From: Silene conica
Taxonomy: Eukaryota > Streptophyta > Magnoliopsida > Caryophyllales > Caryophyllaceae
NCBI GenBank assembly: GCA_029255685.2
Contig: CM055319.2
Span: 34,187,068-34,251,067 of the forward strand
DNA: 64,000 nucleotides
Direction of reading: 5' to 3'
Under the pieces are notes generated by a model, which was not told the origin of the DNA, ran no database searches, and saw only the letters and a program-made list of their open reading frames with translations. Made by a program: the position numbers and the translations under genes. Of this stretch, positions 20,978 to 30,522 are shown piece by piece; the stretch's first letter is position 1; every line of letters starts with the position of its first letter.

Positions 20978-23848
20978 CTATCCGCTGAAGATGTGGAAGA
21001 TATCCGACCACGGCTTCTGACGGCACGCCGTAGTCTCCACAGTTTTTGCTTCAGTGGCAAAACACATCTTCTTTCCTCCATCGCAAAGCATATGCGACGG
21101 TCTCTCTACTTGAGCCTGCCTCCTCTTCTTTTTCTCCTCTCGATCCACGACGTCTGGATCCTCATCTTCTCCATAGCTTAGGCATCCCATTCCTCCTCTC
21201 TGGATGATGACTTCCTTCTCCTTGGGTTTCCCCAAACCAATTCCTGCAATAGTCATAATAGGAGTGTCCTCCCTATTGCTCCCAATCTGGGGCGGAGGTG
21301 TAAAAACAGATATAGGAACAGGTAATAAAGGTGGAGAAGTAGTGATGACCTCATACTTCTTTTCAGAAGTGATAGCATTACATGTGATGGGGGTCATAGC
21401 ATCCTTCTTCCTATAGGATAGGCCATAGATGATAGAATGTTTGCCTACTTTGAAGGTCAGAGTTCCAGTGCCTACATCTATAATGGCACCTGCAGTGTGA
21501 AGAAAGGGTCTTCCTAGAATGATGGGTATGTGGGCATCCTCTGGGATGTCCAAAACAACAAAGTCTACTGGGAAGAAAAACCTGTCAATACGCACAGGGA
21601 TGTTTTCTAACACCCCTACAGGTTCCATTGAGGTGCGATCAGCCATCTGGACCGTCATACTGGTCACTGCAAATTCGATCATTCCTAGTTTTAAGGCAAC
21701 GCTTAGGGGCATGACACTTATACTAGCACCTAAATCGCATAGAGCCTTTTTAACTGGGAAGGTTCCTATATTACAGGGGACAGAAAAACTTCCAGGGTCC
21801 TCTAGTTTATGAGGGGCAATGACATGAGTTAAAAAGCTAGATGACTCTTCAGTGAGAGCCACCGACTCAACCTTTTCTAGAGACCTCTTTCTTGACAAAA
21901 GTTGTCTCATGAATTTAAGATAAGAAGGAACTTGTTGAACTAATTCTAAAAATGGAACTTGAACATTTAATGAACGAATTACATCTTTAAATTTGTCAAA
22001 AGATACCTGTTCCTTTGAAGGCACGAGTCTCTCTGGAAAAGGAGCAGCTGAGGATTCGGTATTTGCAGCTCTTTTTAAAAATCTGGGGGTCTTGTCACCC
22101 CTGAAAAGAAAATCTCGTAAGTTATTCGGCAATTCTGGACGAAAGGGAACTTCAGATTCTGCTTCGGTGGTCGGTCGACCAGTATACTCGGTCGGTCGAC
22201 CAGTCTCCTGTTCAGCTGATAATTTCGGATCCTGCTCCGCGGTCGGTCGACCAGATTCTTCGGTCGGTCGACCGACTTTGCTGCTACTCGCTGTTTTTTC
22301 TTTCTCAGCCCCCACCTTAGCTCCACTTCGCAGGGTTACGACGTTTAGAGTCTCCTTCTTCTGGTCTGGTTTGGTCGGAAGTTGACCCGGAGCCCTAGTG
22401 TCATTCTTGCTCGCGATCTGAGCAATCTGAGACTCCAACATCTTCATCCCTGCCTCTCTAGCCTGCGACTCCTTCTGAACCAACCCAATAAGATTTTGGA
22501 TAAGAGCATCTGTGTTGGGTGGTGGATTGGAAGGTGGTTGAGGGTTGAAAGGTGGTCTTTGGAAATTTTGTTTATGTGGGGGTACATATGTGGAATTTTG
22601 CTGAGGTTGCATATGCTGTGGGTTTTGAACATTCTGGCTTGTCCACCTTAAGTTGGGATGGACATTGTTATTATTTGGGTCATAGAAATTGTTCCCACGA
22701 TAATGCTGAAAAGCGGCACATGTTTCATTAGATGAAGTACAGAACTTTGACACATGCCCTTCTCCACCGCACCTCTCACAAGCAAAGGGTCCGTCCTGAA
22801 CGGCGTTCACCTGGTATATTCCTCCCTTGCTTCCATTCCCTAGATCGAGCTTTCCTGCAGCTTCAAATTTTTCTAACTTGGCTGTCAAGGCCTCAATTGC
22901 TGACAGGTTGTACTCAGATTTTCTCTGATTTCCTCTGGAAGTACCATGCTCAGCGCGGTGCACAACAACATCTTCTATTAACTTGAGACCTTTAGTCTCT
23001 CCTGAATTATCTTGGAATCTCCCATTAGCTGCAGCATCCAGGTAGGCCCTGTTGTCATCATAGAGGCCATTGTAGAACTGGTTGCAAAGAAACCATTGTT
23101 CGAATCCGTGATGTGGTATGGATCGAACAAGTCTCTTGAACCTGTCCCACGCCTCGCTAAAGTCTTCATTGGGACCTTGCTTGAAATTGGTGATCTGCGC
23201 TCTTAAAGCATTTGTCTTTGATGCAGAGTAATATTTTCTGTAGAAAGCTAGGGCTAAGGTGTTCCAATCTGTAACTCCCGCAGCAGTGCGGTCAAGGTCT
23301 CTGTACCATTCTCTCGCAGAGTCCCTAAGGGAGAAGATAAACATGGTCTGTTTAATCTGGTCCTGCGTCACTCCTTCTGGGGGTGCTATAGAGCATATGT
23401 AATCTGTGAAGATTTCAATATGCTTAGCAGCATCCTCATTGGCCGAGCCTCCAAATTGGTTTCTTTCAACCATAGTTATATAGGCAGGCTTGGCCTCGAA
23501 TGGCTTCCCAGTACCTGCAGGTAAAGTGAACCCTTTGTATAGGTCCTTTGCCTGAGGCATAGAGTGACTGGCAATAGTAGCTTCTTCTGTCATGTTATCT
23601 TCTTCTTTAGGAAAAACTGGAAAGCAGGTTAAAGATGGTGTTTTTGGTGAAGGTGGATTGATGGGTGAATTTGGTTGTGAAGGTGGTGTTTTTGGTGAAG
23701 ATGGGGGTAACTCAAAAAGGTCTTCTTGAAATAAAGAGGATGGTGACCCTCCCTCTTGATTTGCTAGAAGTTGCTTTCTTCTTTCCCTAAGAGTCCTCTC
23801 AATTTCGAGATCAAGTGGTAGGAGTTCTCCTTGAACTGACCTGCGCAT
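20978..23848 (-). CDS. Gag-protease polyprotein, copy 1 (retroelement)
   Basis: 956 codons. Order: N-terminal region MRRSVQGELLPLDLEIERTL; proline-rich linker (residues about 48-72); retrotransposon gag core (about 120-300, with AREWYRDLD); a CCHC-like knuckle CERCGGEGHVSKFC (about residue 350); glutamine/proline-rich stretch; the lineage word NVVTLRSGAKVG; a linker with four GRPT repeats (about 530-580); then a retropepsin with LCDLGASISVMP (catalytic D-x-G-A) and IPIILGRPFLHTAGA. It assembles particles and processes itself. The four GRPT repeats are encoded by the palindromic DNA motif that also fills the LTR. Almost identical to copy 2. Confidence 0.93.
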   Translation of the reverse strand: MRRSVQGELLPLDLEIERTLRERRKQLLANQEGGSPSSLFQEDLFELPPSSPKTPPSQPNSPINPPSPKTPSLTCFPVFPKEEDNMTEEATIASHSMPQAKDLYKGFTLPAGTGKPFEAKPAYITMVERNQFGGSANEDAAKHIEIFTDYICSIAPPEGVTQDQIKQTMFIFSLRDSAREWYRDLDRTAAGVTDWNTLALAFYRKYYSASKTNALRAQITNFKQGPNEDFSEAWDRFKRLVRSIPHHGFEQWFLCNQFYNGLYDDNRAYLDAAANGRFQDNSGETKGLKLIEDVVVHRAEHGTSRGNQRKSEYNLSAIEALTAKLEKFEAAGKLDLGNGSKGGIYQVNAVQDGPFACERCGGEGHVSKFCTSSNETCAAFQHYRGNNFYDPNNNNVHPNLRWTSQNVQNPQHMQPQQNSTYVPPHKQNFQRPPFNPQPPSNPPPNTDALIQNLIGLVQKESQAREAGMKMLESQIAQIASKNDTRAPGQLPTKPDQKKETLNVVTLRSGAKVGAEKEKTASSSKVGRPTEESGRPTAEQDPKLSAEQETGRPTEYTGRPTTEAESEVPFRPELPNNLRDFLFRGDKTPRFLKRAANTESSAAPFPERLVPSKEQVSFDKFKDVIRSLNVQVPFLELVQQVPSYLKFMRQLLSRKRSLEKVESVALTEESSSFLTHVIAPHKLEDPGSFSVPCNIGTFPVKKALCDLGASISVMPLSVALKLGMIEFAVTSMTVQMADRTSMEPVGVLENIPVRIDRFFFPVDFVVLDIPEDAHIPIILGRPFLHTAGAIIDVGTGTLTFKVGKHSIIYGLSYRKKDAMTPITCNAITSEKKYEVITTSPPLLPVPISVFTPPPQIGSNREDTPIMTIAGIGLGKPKEKEVIIQRGGMGCLSYGEDEDPDVVDREEKKKRRQAQVERPSHMLCDGGKKMCFATEAKTVETTACRQKPWSDIFHIFSG
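22169..22273. repeat. Two palindromic motif pairs inside the gag frame
   Basis: GGTCGGTCGACC starts at 22169, 22190, 22241 and 22262: two pairs, each with 21-bp spacing, encoding GRPT four times on the minus strand. Repeated in the second unit at 28721-28825. Confidence 0.92.
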
Positions 23849-23948
23849 AAGAGGGAACTACAAGAAAAAGGTGAGAAGGTTTAAGGTACATAAAGTTCCT
23901 TAAACAAAGAGAAACAAAAACAAAAAACAATAAACACTGGCGTCACCT

Positions 23949-23965
23949 CCCCGGCAACGGCGCCA
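23949..23965 (-). promoter_or_regulatory. Primer binding site (tRNA-Asp type), unit 1
   Basis: Minus-sense TGGCGCCGTTGCCGGGG, five bases after the LTR end. It is the standard Athila-lineage primer site. Confidence 0.93.
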
Positions 23966-23970
23966 AAATT

Positions 23971-25537
23971 TGATGCCCGTCGTTGAGGGTATCAAAGATA
24001 AAATTTATATTCCTAACTTAAACAATAGATAGTGAAAGTCAGGGTCGAACCACAAGGAGGTGGGGAATGTTTATTGTCTTAATGTTAATGTTTAAAGGTA
24101 ACAAATTTGGGGGTTGATTGGTTGATTATTATATCTAAAGCAAAGATTAAAATAAAACAAGAATTAAAAGATGAGAATAAAATATAATAAAAGAGGATGC
24201 TAGGATGTTTGGGTAATAAATAGCTAAGGTAAAATAAATCCTAAGGTCAACATGTATTGCAGTCGCGTAAGGGGTGTAACATATCTTTTTAGGTCTATGC
24301 TACCTAATAGCTCCTTTCGGCCTATGCTATTAGTTCCTAGGTCTCACAATTATTGGGTGTCAACAATAAGGGTGATTCCTAAATCCCAGGTTACATACTT
24401 TTCAGCCTTGAGTAACCTATCCGTCTTAAAGTGTAAACCAATGCCCTTCCCGTATCTTTCAATCTTGGGTAGGTCATTACTAACATCCTACAAGTCTCCT
24501 ATTGGTCTCATTGCAGGATATTATAATTTATAAAAAAAGACGAAATAAGAAAACAGACGCGAGTGGTCGACCGACCGGCTACTCCAGTCGGCCGACCACG
24601 GCCTCGGTCGACCGACCGACTATTCCAGTCGGCCGACCGGGGTCCTGCTACAGGTCGGGTTTTCGGATTTTATTCACCTATGCATATTATTCCCTACATC
24701 CTAACATATGAAAATTAGCTACTCATGACTGTTAAGACGAATATAAAATTGGGAATAAACATAGAGAACATAATAAATAAACTAAGCATGCAAGATTCAA
24801 TAAGGCCTGGGATTCTAACTTAACAATTGTAATAAAAGCAATAAGAACAATAATAAAACTAGATCCAAGAGGAATTACCACAATTGGAATTAAGGCAGAA
24901 CTGAATAAACTTTATTGAATACTTGGGAACTATTGAAAGATTTCAAAACTAAAAATATATGATGAGATTTAAGATAGTAAAAAGATGGTGTGTTCGATAG
25001 ATAAAAGATATAAGATGAAAAAGATCCCCAAACCCTAATCACAAGATTAGTTTATATAGGGTAAAAACTAAGAGTTTCCTAAAGATTCTAATTCTACTTT
25101 ATTTCCGAAAAAGACTCGCATGGGCTTCGTTCTGGTCGGCCGACCCGTTTAGCTGGTCGGTCGACCGCTTCTCGTTGGGCTTCTTTTATTTCCGGCTCTT
25201 TCGTGAAAATTGGATTTTATGAAAATCGGGCCTGGTCGGCCGACCCGTTTAGCTGGTCGGTCGACCGCTTCTGCACGGAAGTCTTCGGTTTTCTTCTGTC
25301 TTGACTCTTGGTACTTGATTTTGACTCCAGTTGACTTTCCATTTATTCCTTAATTAAGCGAAAGACTTGAGGATACGAATTTGGTGCTAAATTGCTTCTT
25401 TTCCGCATAAATCTGCAAAAGTGCATAAAAATACGAAAGTACACAATTTGTGGGAAATAAAGGCTAAAACATAGTAAATGAGTGACCAAATACGTGTAAA
25501 AAATAGATGTAAAACATCATAAAATAGACACGTATCA
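23971..25537 (-). repeat. Middle LTR of the tandem
   Basis: 1567 bp, from TGATGCCCGTCG to ACGTATCA on the plus strand. A TATA box in minus sense (CCTATATAAA) lies at about 25051-25060. Motif pairs upstream of TATA start at 25134/25154 and 25234/25254, exactly 100 bp apart; pairs downstream start at 24565/24586 and 24606/24627. It is preceded (25538-25555) by a polypurine tract containing GGTTTGGGGAATT. Confidence 0.93.
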
Positions 25538-27607
25538 AATTCCCCAAACCAAACCCTTGCTTGCCCTCAAGCAAGAAATAGACTCGATCTTAACTAATGG
25601 AACGATTTCAATCTCAGAGCGAAATTTACATGTAAGCCTATACCAATGCCAAGAACAAAATGAGATAATATTCAAATCATGCAAACGAGTTATAGGGTTG
25701 TCAAACTTGAAAACATAAAGACTATAGAGACTTGTACCATGGACTCTCGCGGTACGCTCGAGACACTCATGAAGCAAAGGGTGAGTATATGTAAAAGATA
25801 GAAAGAAGTAATTTTGTAGAGACACTCACCTAACTGCGACCCATGGAAACATGCCTGCAATCTAACATGAACAGGAATTCTACAACTTTGTATAACAATC
25901 TCATTTAAGTGACTCAGATACATGCAATTGGGTACGGGAGATATGTGAGGTAAAAGGTAAAGGTGGTTAAGATGTTTTTGGAATTGTGGGGTTAGTAGCC
26001 AAGCTAGTAAAACCGATTCCCAATAACATATTTCACGACTTTTTGATATTAAGAAAGTGCCTTTTCTTGTGGCACAACTCTCACATTAACTAAGAAAGGA
26101 CTCCCAAATATTTTGAATGAAGTACGGGAGTGATAACAAATAAAAGAAATGAATTTCTTGAAACGAAAATTCTTTTCTGATGGTGCCAATTGGTCGGCCG
26201 ACCCAAGAAACTGGTCGGTCGACTGATTTTCGTATTTTCTGGATTTTTTTTTCGTTTTTTTTTTTTTTTTTTCTTTTCTTTGAATTTTCTGTTCTTTTCC
26301 TTTTCTTGCTTTCTTTCTTTCTTTTCTCTTTTTGCTCATAATAGCATACAAACCAAGATGCCTCAAAAAATAATCCAAAGGCTACAAATACTAGCTTGGA
26401 AGGGTAGGCTAAGTATGGGATGTAGTTTTGGGGGAATAAAAAGGCAATTTTGGCTATGTGAAGCTTATGGGTAAATATGAGAAAAGGGATCCCAAATGCA
26501 CGTATCAAGACTCGCAAAACGAGAAAGTAAAACAAGTATATAGCAATTCAAGCTCATGTTTATGCATATTGATGTAACATGTTCCAGGGGGAGTACTACT
26601 CACATCCTAGACAACTGGTTTAAAAATGAAACCAGGAAATAAGCTCTAAACCTTAGAATGTATAATAGGTCGCCAAGGTATAAGTCAAGTCTCAAGATAT
26701 GCAAGTTGACAAAAACTCGTAGATATGCGAAAGACTCTCATACTAAAACAAGTTGACAAGGCAAGATAAAGGCATAAACATGCAAGAAAGCAAAATCATC
26801 CTTGAAATACTATCGTTCCGACTCGACCTATATGCTAAAATAAACGTGCATTTTTTTGAATTTTTGAATTTTTTAATTTTTTTGGATTTTTTTTTGTATA
26901 TATAAAGAAATATATAAAGAAAATAAAGAAAAGAACGATGCAAGACAGAAATGCAATAAACGTGTGACAAAATGCAATGCATGTAACACGAAACCATTCC
27001 CCAAACCAACCCGTACAATGTCCCCATTGTGCATTAGCCTAAGTAAAGGTTTCAGAAAATTAAAGGAAAGATGCAAAGAAATAAAAACTAAGGAAAAACT
27101 GGAAAGAACTCACTGGGTTATGAAGCGCATGAGAAAAACCTCCCCAAACCAGCGTAAGCTGGGAGGTTTTGGTGGCCAGCAGTGCCACTCAAGTATCCAA
27201 GATGGTTACATGATTTCCAAGGAAGAAACGAAAGTTTGCAGCGGACAGTACGTCGACCGACCGGTGTTTCTGGTCGATCGACCTCCTGTGAACAGCGAAA
27301 AAATCTTCGATACAGCGCGTCTGGTCGACCGACTGATGATTCTGGTCGGTCGACCAGCTGATTCCTGGAGGTCTTTGTTTCTTCGGAAATCCTGAAAAAA
27401 GCAAGAAAATATGCGCGCCCAACAATGCGCGAAATGCCAAAACGATTCTAAAAGTCTTAACTACTAGCAAACTGAACTAAAAAGTTTCACACAACATAAA
27501 ATAAATAGTCTTAAAACTGTAATTTTAAAAACAACTATCCGCTGAAGATGTGGAAGATATCCGACCACGGCTTCTGACGGCACGCCGTAGTCTCCACAGT
27601 TTTTGCT
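25538..27607 (-). mobile_element. 3' internal region of the tandem unit
   Basis: No coding sequence. It holds a motif pair at 26192/26213, homopolymer tracts (26240-26290 and 26850-26900) and the block GTACAATGTCCCCATTGTGC (about 27013-27032), the reverse of that at 5947. Open frames here are lysine- or phenylalanine-rich translations of the homopolymers. The end nearest 25538 is the polypurine tract. Confidence 0.75.
26192..26224. repeat. Palindromic motif pair in the 3' untranslated region
   Basis: GGTCGGCCGACC at 26192 and GGTCGGTCGACT at 26213, 21 bp apart. Present once, since only one unit retains this region. Confidence 0.9.
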
Positions 27608-30400
27608 TCAGTGGCAAAACATCTTTCCTCCATCGCAAAGCATATGCGACGGTCTCTCTGCTTGAGCCTGCCTCCTCTTCTTTTTCTCCTCTCGATCCAC
27701 GACGTCTGGATCCTCATCTTCTCCATAGCTTAGGCATCCCATTCCTCCTCTCTGGATGATGACTTCCTTCTCCTTGGGTTTCCCCAAACCAATTCCTGCA
27801 ATAGTCATAATAGGAGTGTCCTCCCTATTGCTCCCAATCTGGGGCGGAGGTGTAAAAACAGATATAGGAACAGGTAATAAAGGTGGAGAAGTAGTGATGA
27901 CCTCATACTTCTTTTCAGAAGTGATAGCATTACATGTGATGGGGGTCATAGCATCCTTCTTCCTATAGGATAGGCCATAGATGATAGAATGTTTGCCTAC
28001 TTTGAAGGTCAGAGTTCCAGTGCCTACATCTATAATGGCACCTGCAGTGTGAAGAAAGGGTCTTCCTAGAATGATGGGTATGTGGGCATCCTCTGGGATG
28101 TCCAAAACAACAAAGTCTACTGGGAAGAAAAACCTGTCAATACGCACAGGGATGTTTTCTAACACCCCTACAGGTTCCATTGAGGTGCGATCAGCCATCT
28201 GGACCGTCATACTGGTCACTGCAAATTCGATCATTCCTAGTTTTAAGGCAACGCTTAGGGGCATGACACTTATACTAGCACCTAAATCGCATAGAGCCTT
28301 TTTAACTGGGAAGGTTCCTATATTACAGGGGACAGAAAAACTTCCAGGGTCCTCTAGTTTATGAGGGGCAATGACATGAGTTAAAAAGCTAGATGACTCT
28401 TCAGTGAGAGCCACCGACTCAACCTTTTCTAGAGACCTCTTTCTTGACAAAAGTTGTCTCATGAATTTAAGATAAGAAGGAACTTGTTGAACTAATTCTA
28501 AAAATGGAACTTGAACATTTAATGAACGAATTACATCTTTAAATTTGTCAAAAGATACCTGTTCCTTTGAAGGCACGAGTCTCTCTGGAAAAGGAGCAGC
28601 TGAGGATTCGGTATTTGCAGCTCTTTTTAAAAATCTGGGGGTCTTGTCACCCCTGAAAAGAAAATCTCGTAAGTTATTCGGCAATTCTGGACGAAAGGGA
28701 ACTTCAGATTCTGCTTCGGTGGTCGGTCGACCAGTATACTCGGTCGGTCGACCAGTCTCCTGTTCAGCTGATAATTTCGGATCCTGCTCCGCGGTCGGTC
28801 GACCAGATTCTTCGGTCGGTCGACCGACTTTGCTGCTACTCGCTGTTTTTTCTTTCTCAGCCCCCACCTTAGCTCCACTTCGCAGGGTTACGACGTTTAG
28901 AGTCTCCTTCTTCTGGTCTGGTTTGGTCGGAAGTTGACCCGGAGCCCTAGTGTCATTCTTGCTCGCGATCTGAGCAATCTGAGACTCCAACATCTTCATC
29001 CCTGCCTCTCTAGCCTGCGACTCCTTCTGAACCAACCCAATAAGATTTTGGATAAGAGCATCTGTGTTGGGTGGTGGATTGGAAGGTGGTTGAGGGTTGA
29101 AAGGTGGTCTTTGGAAATTTTGTTTATGTGGGGGTACATATGTGGAATTTTGCTGAGGTTGCATATGCTGTGGGTTTTGAACATTCTGGCTTGTCCACCT
29201 TAAGTTGGGATGGACATTGTTATTATTTGGGTCATAGAAATTGTTCCCACGATAATGCTGAAAAGCGGCACATGTTTCATTAGATGAAGTACAGAACTTT
29301 GACACATGCCCTTCTCCACCGCACCTCTCACAAGCAAAGGGTCCGTCCTGAACGGCGTTCACCTGGTATATTCCTCCCTTGCTTCCATTCCCTAGATCGA
29401 GCTTTCCTGCAGCTTCAAATTTTTCTAACTTGGCTGTCAAGGCCTCAATTGCTGACAGGTTGTACTCAGATTTTCTCTGATTTCCTCTGGAAGTACCATG
29501 CTCAGCGCGGTGCACAGCAACATCTTCTATTAACTTGAGACCTTTAGTCTCTCCTGAATTATCTTGGAATCTCCCATTAGCTGCAGCATCCAGGTAGGCC
29601 CTGTTGTCATCATAGAGGCCATTGTAGAACTGGTTGCAAAGAAACCATTGTTCGAATCCGTGATGTGGTATGGATCGAACAAGTCTCTTGAACCTGTCCC
29701 ACGCCTCGCTAAAGTCTTCATTGGGACCTTGCTTGAAATTGGTGATCTGCGCTCTTAAAGCATTTGTCTTTGATGCAGAGTAATATTTTCTGTAGAAAGC
29801 TAGGGCTAAGGTGTTCCAATCTGTAACTCCCGCAGCAGTGCGGTCAAGGTCTCTGTACCATTCTCTCGCAGAGTCCCTAAGGGAGAAGATAAACATGGTC
29901 TGTTTAATCTGGTCCTGCGTCACTCCTTCTGGGGGTGCTATAGAGCATATGTAATCTGTGAAGATTTCAATATGCTTAGCAGCATCCTCATTGGCCGAGC
30001 CTCCAAATTGGTTTCTTTCAACCATAGTTATATAGGCAGGCTTGGCCTCGAATGGCTTCCCAGTACCTGCAGGTAAAGTGAACCCTTTGTATAGGTCCTT
30101 TGCCTGAGGCATAGAGTGACTGGCAATAGTAGCTTCTTCTGTCATGTTATCTTCTTCTTTAGGAAAAACTGGAAAGCAGGTTAAAGATGGTGTTTTTGGT
30201 GAAGGTGGATTGATGGGTGAATTTGGTTGTGAAGGTGGTGTTTTTGGTGAAGATGGGGGTAACTCAAAAAGGTCTTCTTGAAATAAAGAGGATGGTGACC
30301 CTCCCTCTTGATTTGCTAGAAGTTGCTTTCTTCTTTCCCTAAGAGTCCTCTCAATTTCGAGATCAAGTGGTAGGAGTTCTCCTTGAACTGACCTGCGCAT
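27608..30400 (-). CDS. Gag-protease polyprotein, copy 2 (retroelement)
   Basis: 930 codons with the same domain order as copy 1 and near-identical sequence. The frames differ at the extreme C-terminus, after the word QAERPSHMLCDGGK. It follows the primer site of the outer LTR and would be the first translated product of the tandem. The frame looks whole. Confidence 0.93.
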   Translation of the reverse strand: MRRSVQGELLPLDLEIERTLRERRKQLLANQEGGSPSSLFQEDLFELPPSSPKTPPSQPNSPINPPSPKTPSLTCFPVFPKEEDNMTEEATIASHSMPQAKDLYKGFTLPAGTGKPFEAKPAYITMVERNQFGGSANEDAAKHIEIFTDYICSIAPPEGVTQDQIKQTMFIFSLRDSAREWYRDLDRTAAGVTDWNTLALAFYRKYYSASKTNALRAQITNFKQGPNEDFSEAWDRFKRLVRSIPHHGFEQWFLCNQFYNGLYDDNRAYLDAAANGRFQDNSGETKGLKLIEDVAVHRAEHGTSRGNQRKSEYNLSAIEALTAKLEKFEAAGKLDLGNGSKGGIYQVNAVQDGPFACERCGGEGHVSKFCTSSNETCAAFQHYRGNNFYDPNNNNVHPNLRWTSQNVQNPQHMQPQQNSTYVPPHKQNFQRPPFNPQPPSNPPPNTDALIQNLIGLVQKESQAREAGMKMLESQIAQIASKNDTRAPGQLPTKPDQKKETLNVVTLRSGAKVGAEKEKTASSSKVGRPTEESGRPTAEQDPKLSAEQETGRPTEYTGRPTTEAESEVPFRPELPNNLRDFLFRGDKTPRFLKRAANTESSAAPFPERLVPSKEQVSFDKFKDVIRSLNVQVPFLELVQQVPSYLKFMRQLLSRKRSLEKVESVALTEESSSFLTHVIAPHKLEDPGSFSVPCNIGTFPVKKALCDLGASISVMPLSVALKLGMIEFAVTSMTVQMADRTSMEPVGVLENIPVRIDRFFFPVDFVVLDIPEDAHIPIILGRPFLHTAGAIIDVGTGTLTFKVGKHSIIYGLSYRKKDAMTPITCNAITSEKKYEVITTSPPLLPVPISVFTPPPQIGSNREDTPIMTIAGIGLGKPKEKEVIIQRGGMGCLSYGEDEDPDVVDREEKKKRRQAQAERPSHMLCDGGKMFCH

Positions 30401-30500
30401 AAGAGGGAACTACAAGAAAAAGGTGAGAAGGTTTAAGGTACATAAAGTTCCTTAAACAAAGAGAAACAAAAACAAAAAACAATAAACACTGGCGTCACCT

Positions 30501-30517
30501 CCCCGGCAACGGCGCCA
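30501..30517 (-). promoter_or_regulatory. Primer binding site (tRNA-Asp type), unit 2
   Basis: Identical to the site at 23949-23965. Confidence 0.93.
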
Positions 30518-30522
30518 AAATT

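Noticed and set aside
26049-26535. Lysine-rich frames of 109 and 149 codons
   Set aside because: They come from homopolymer tracts in the non-coding 3' region of the retroelement.
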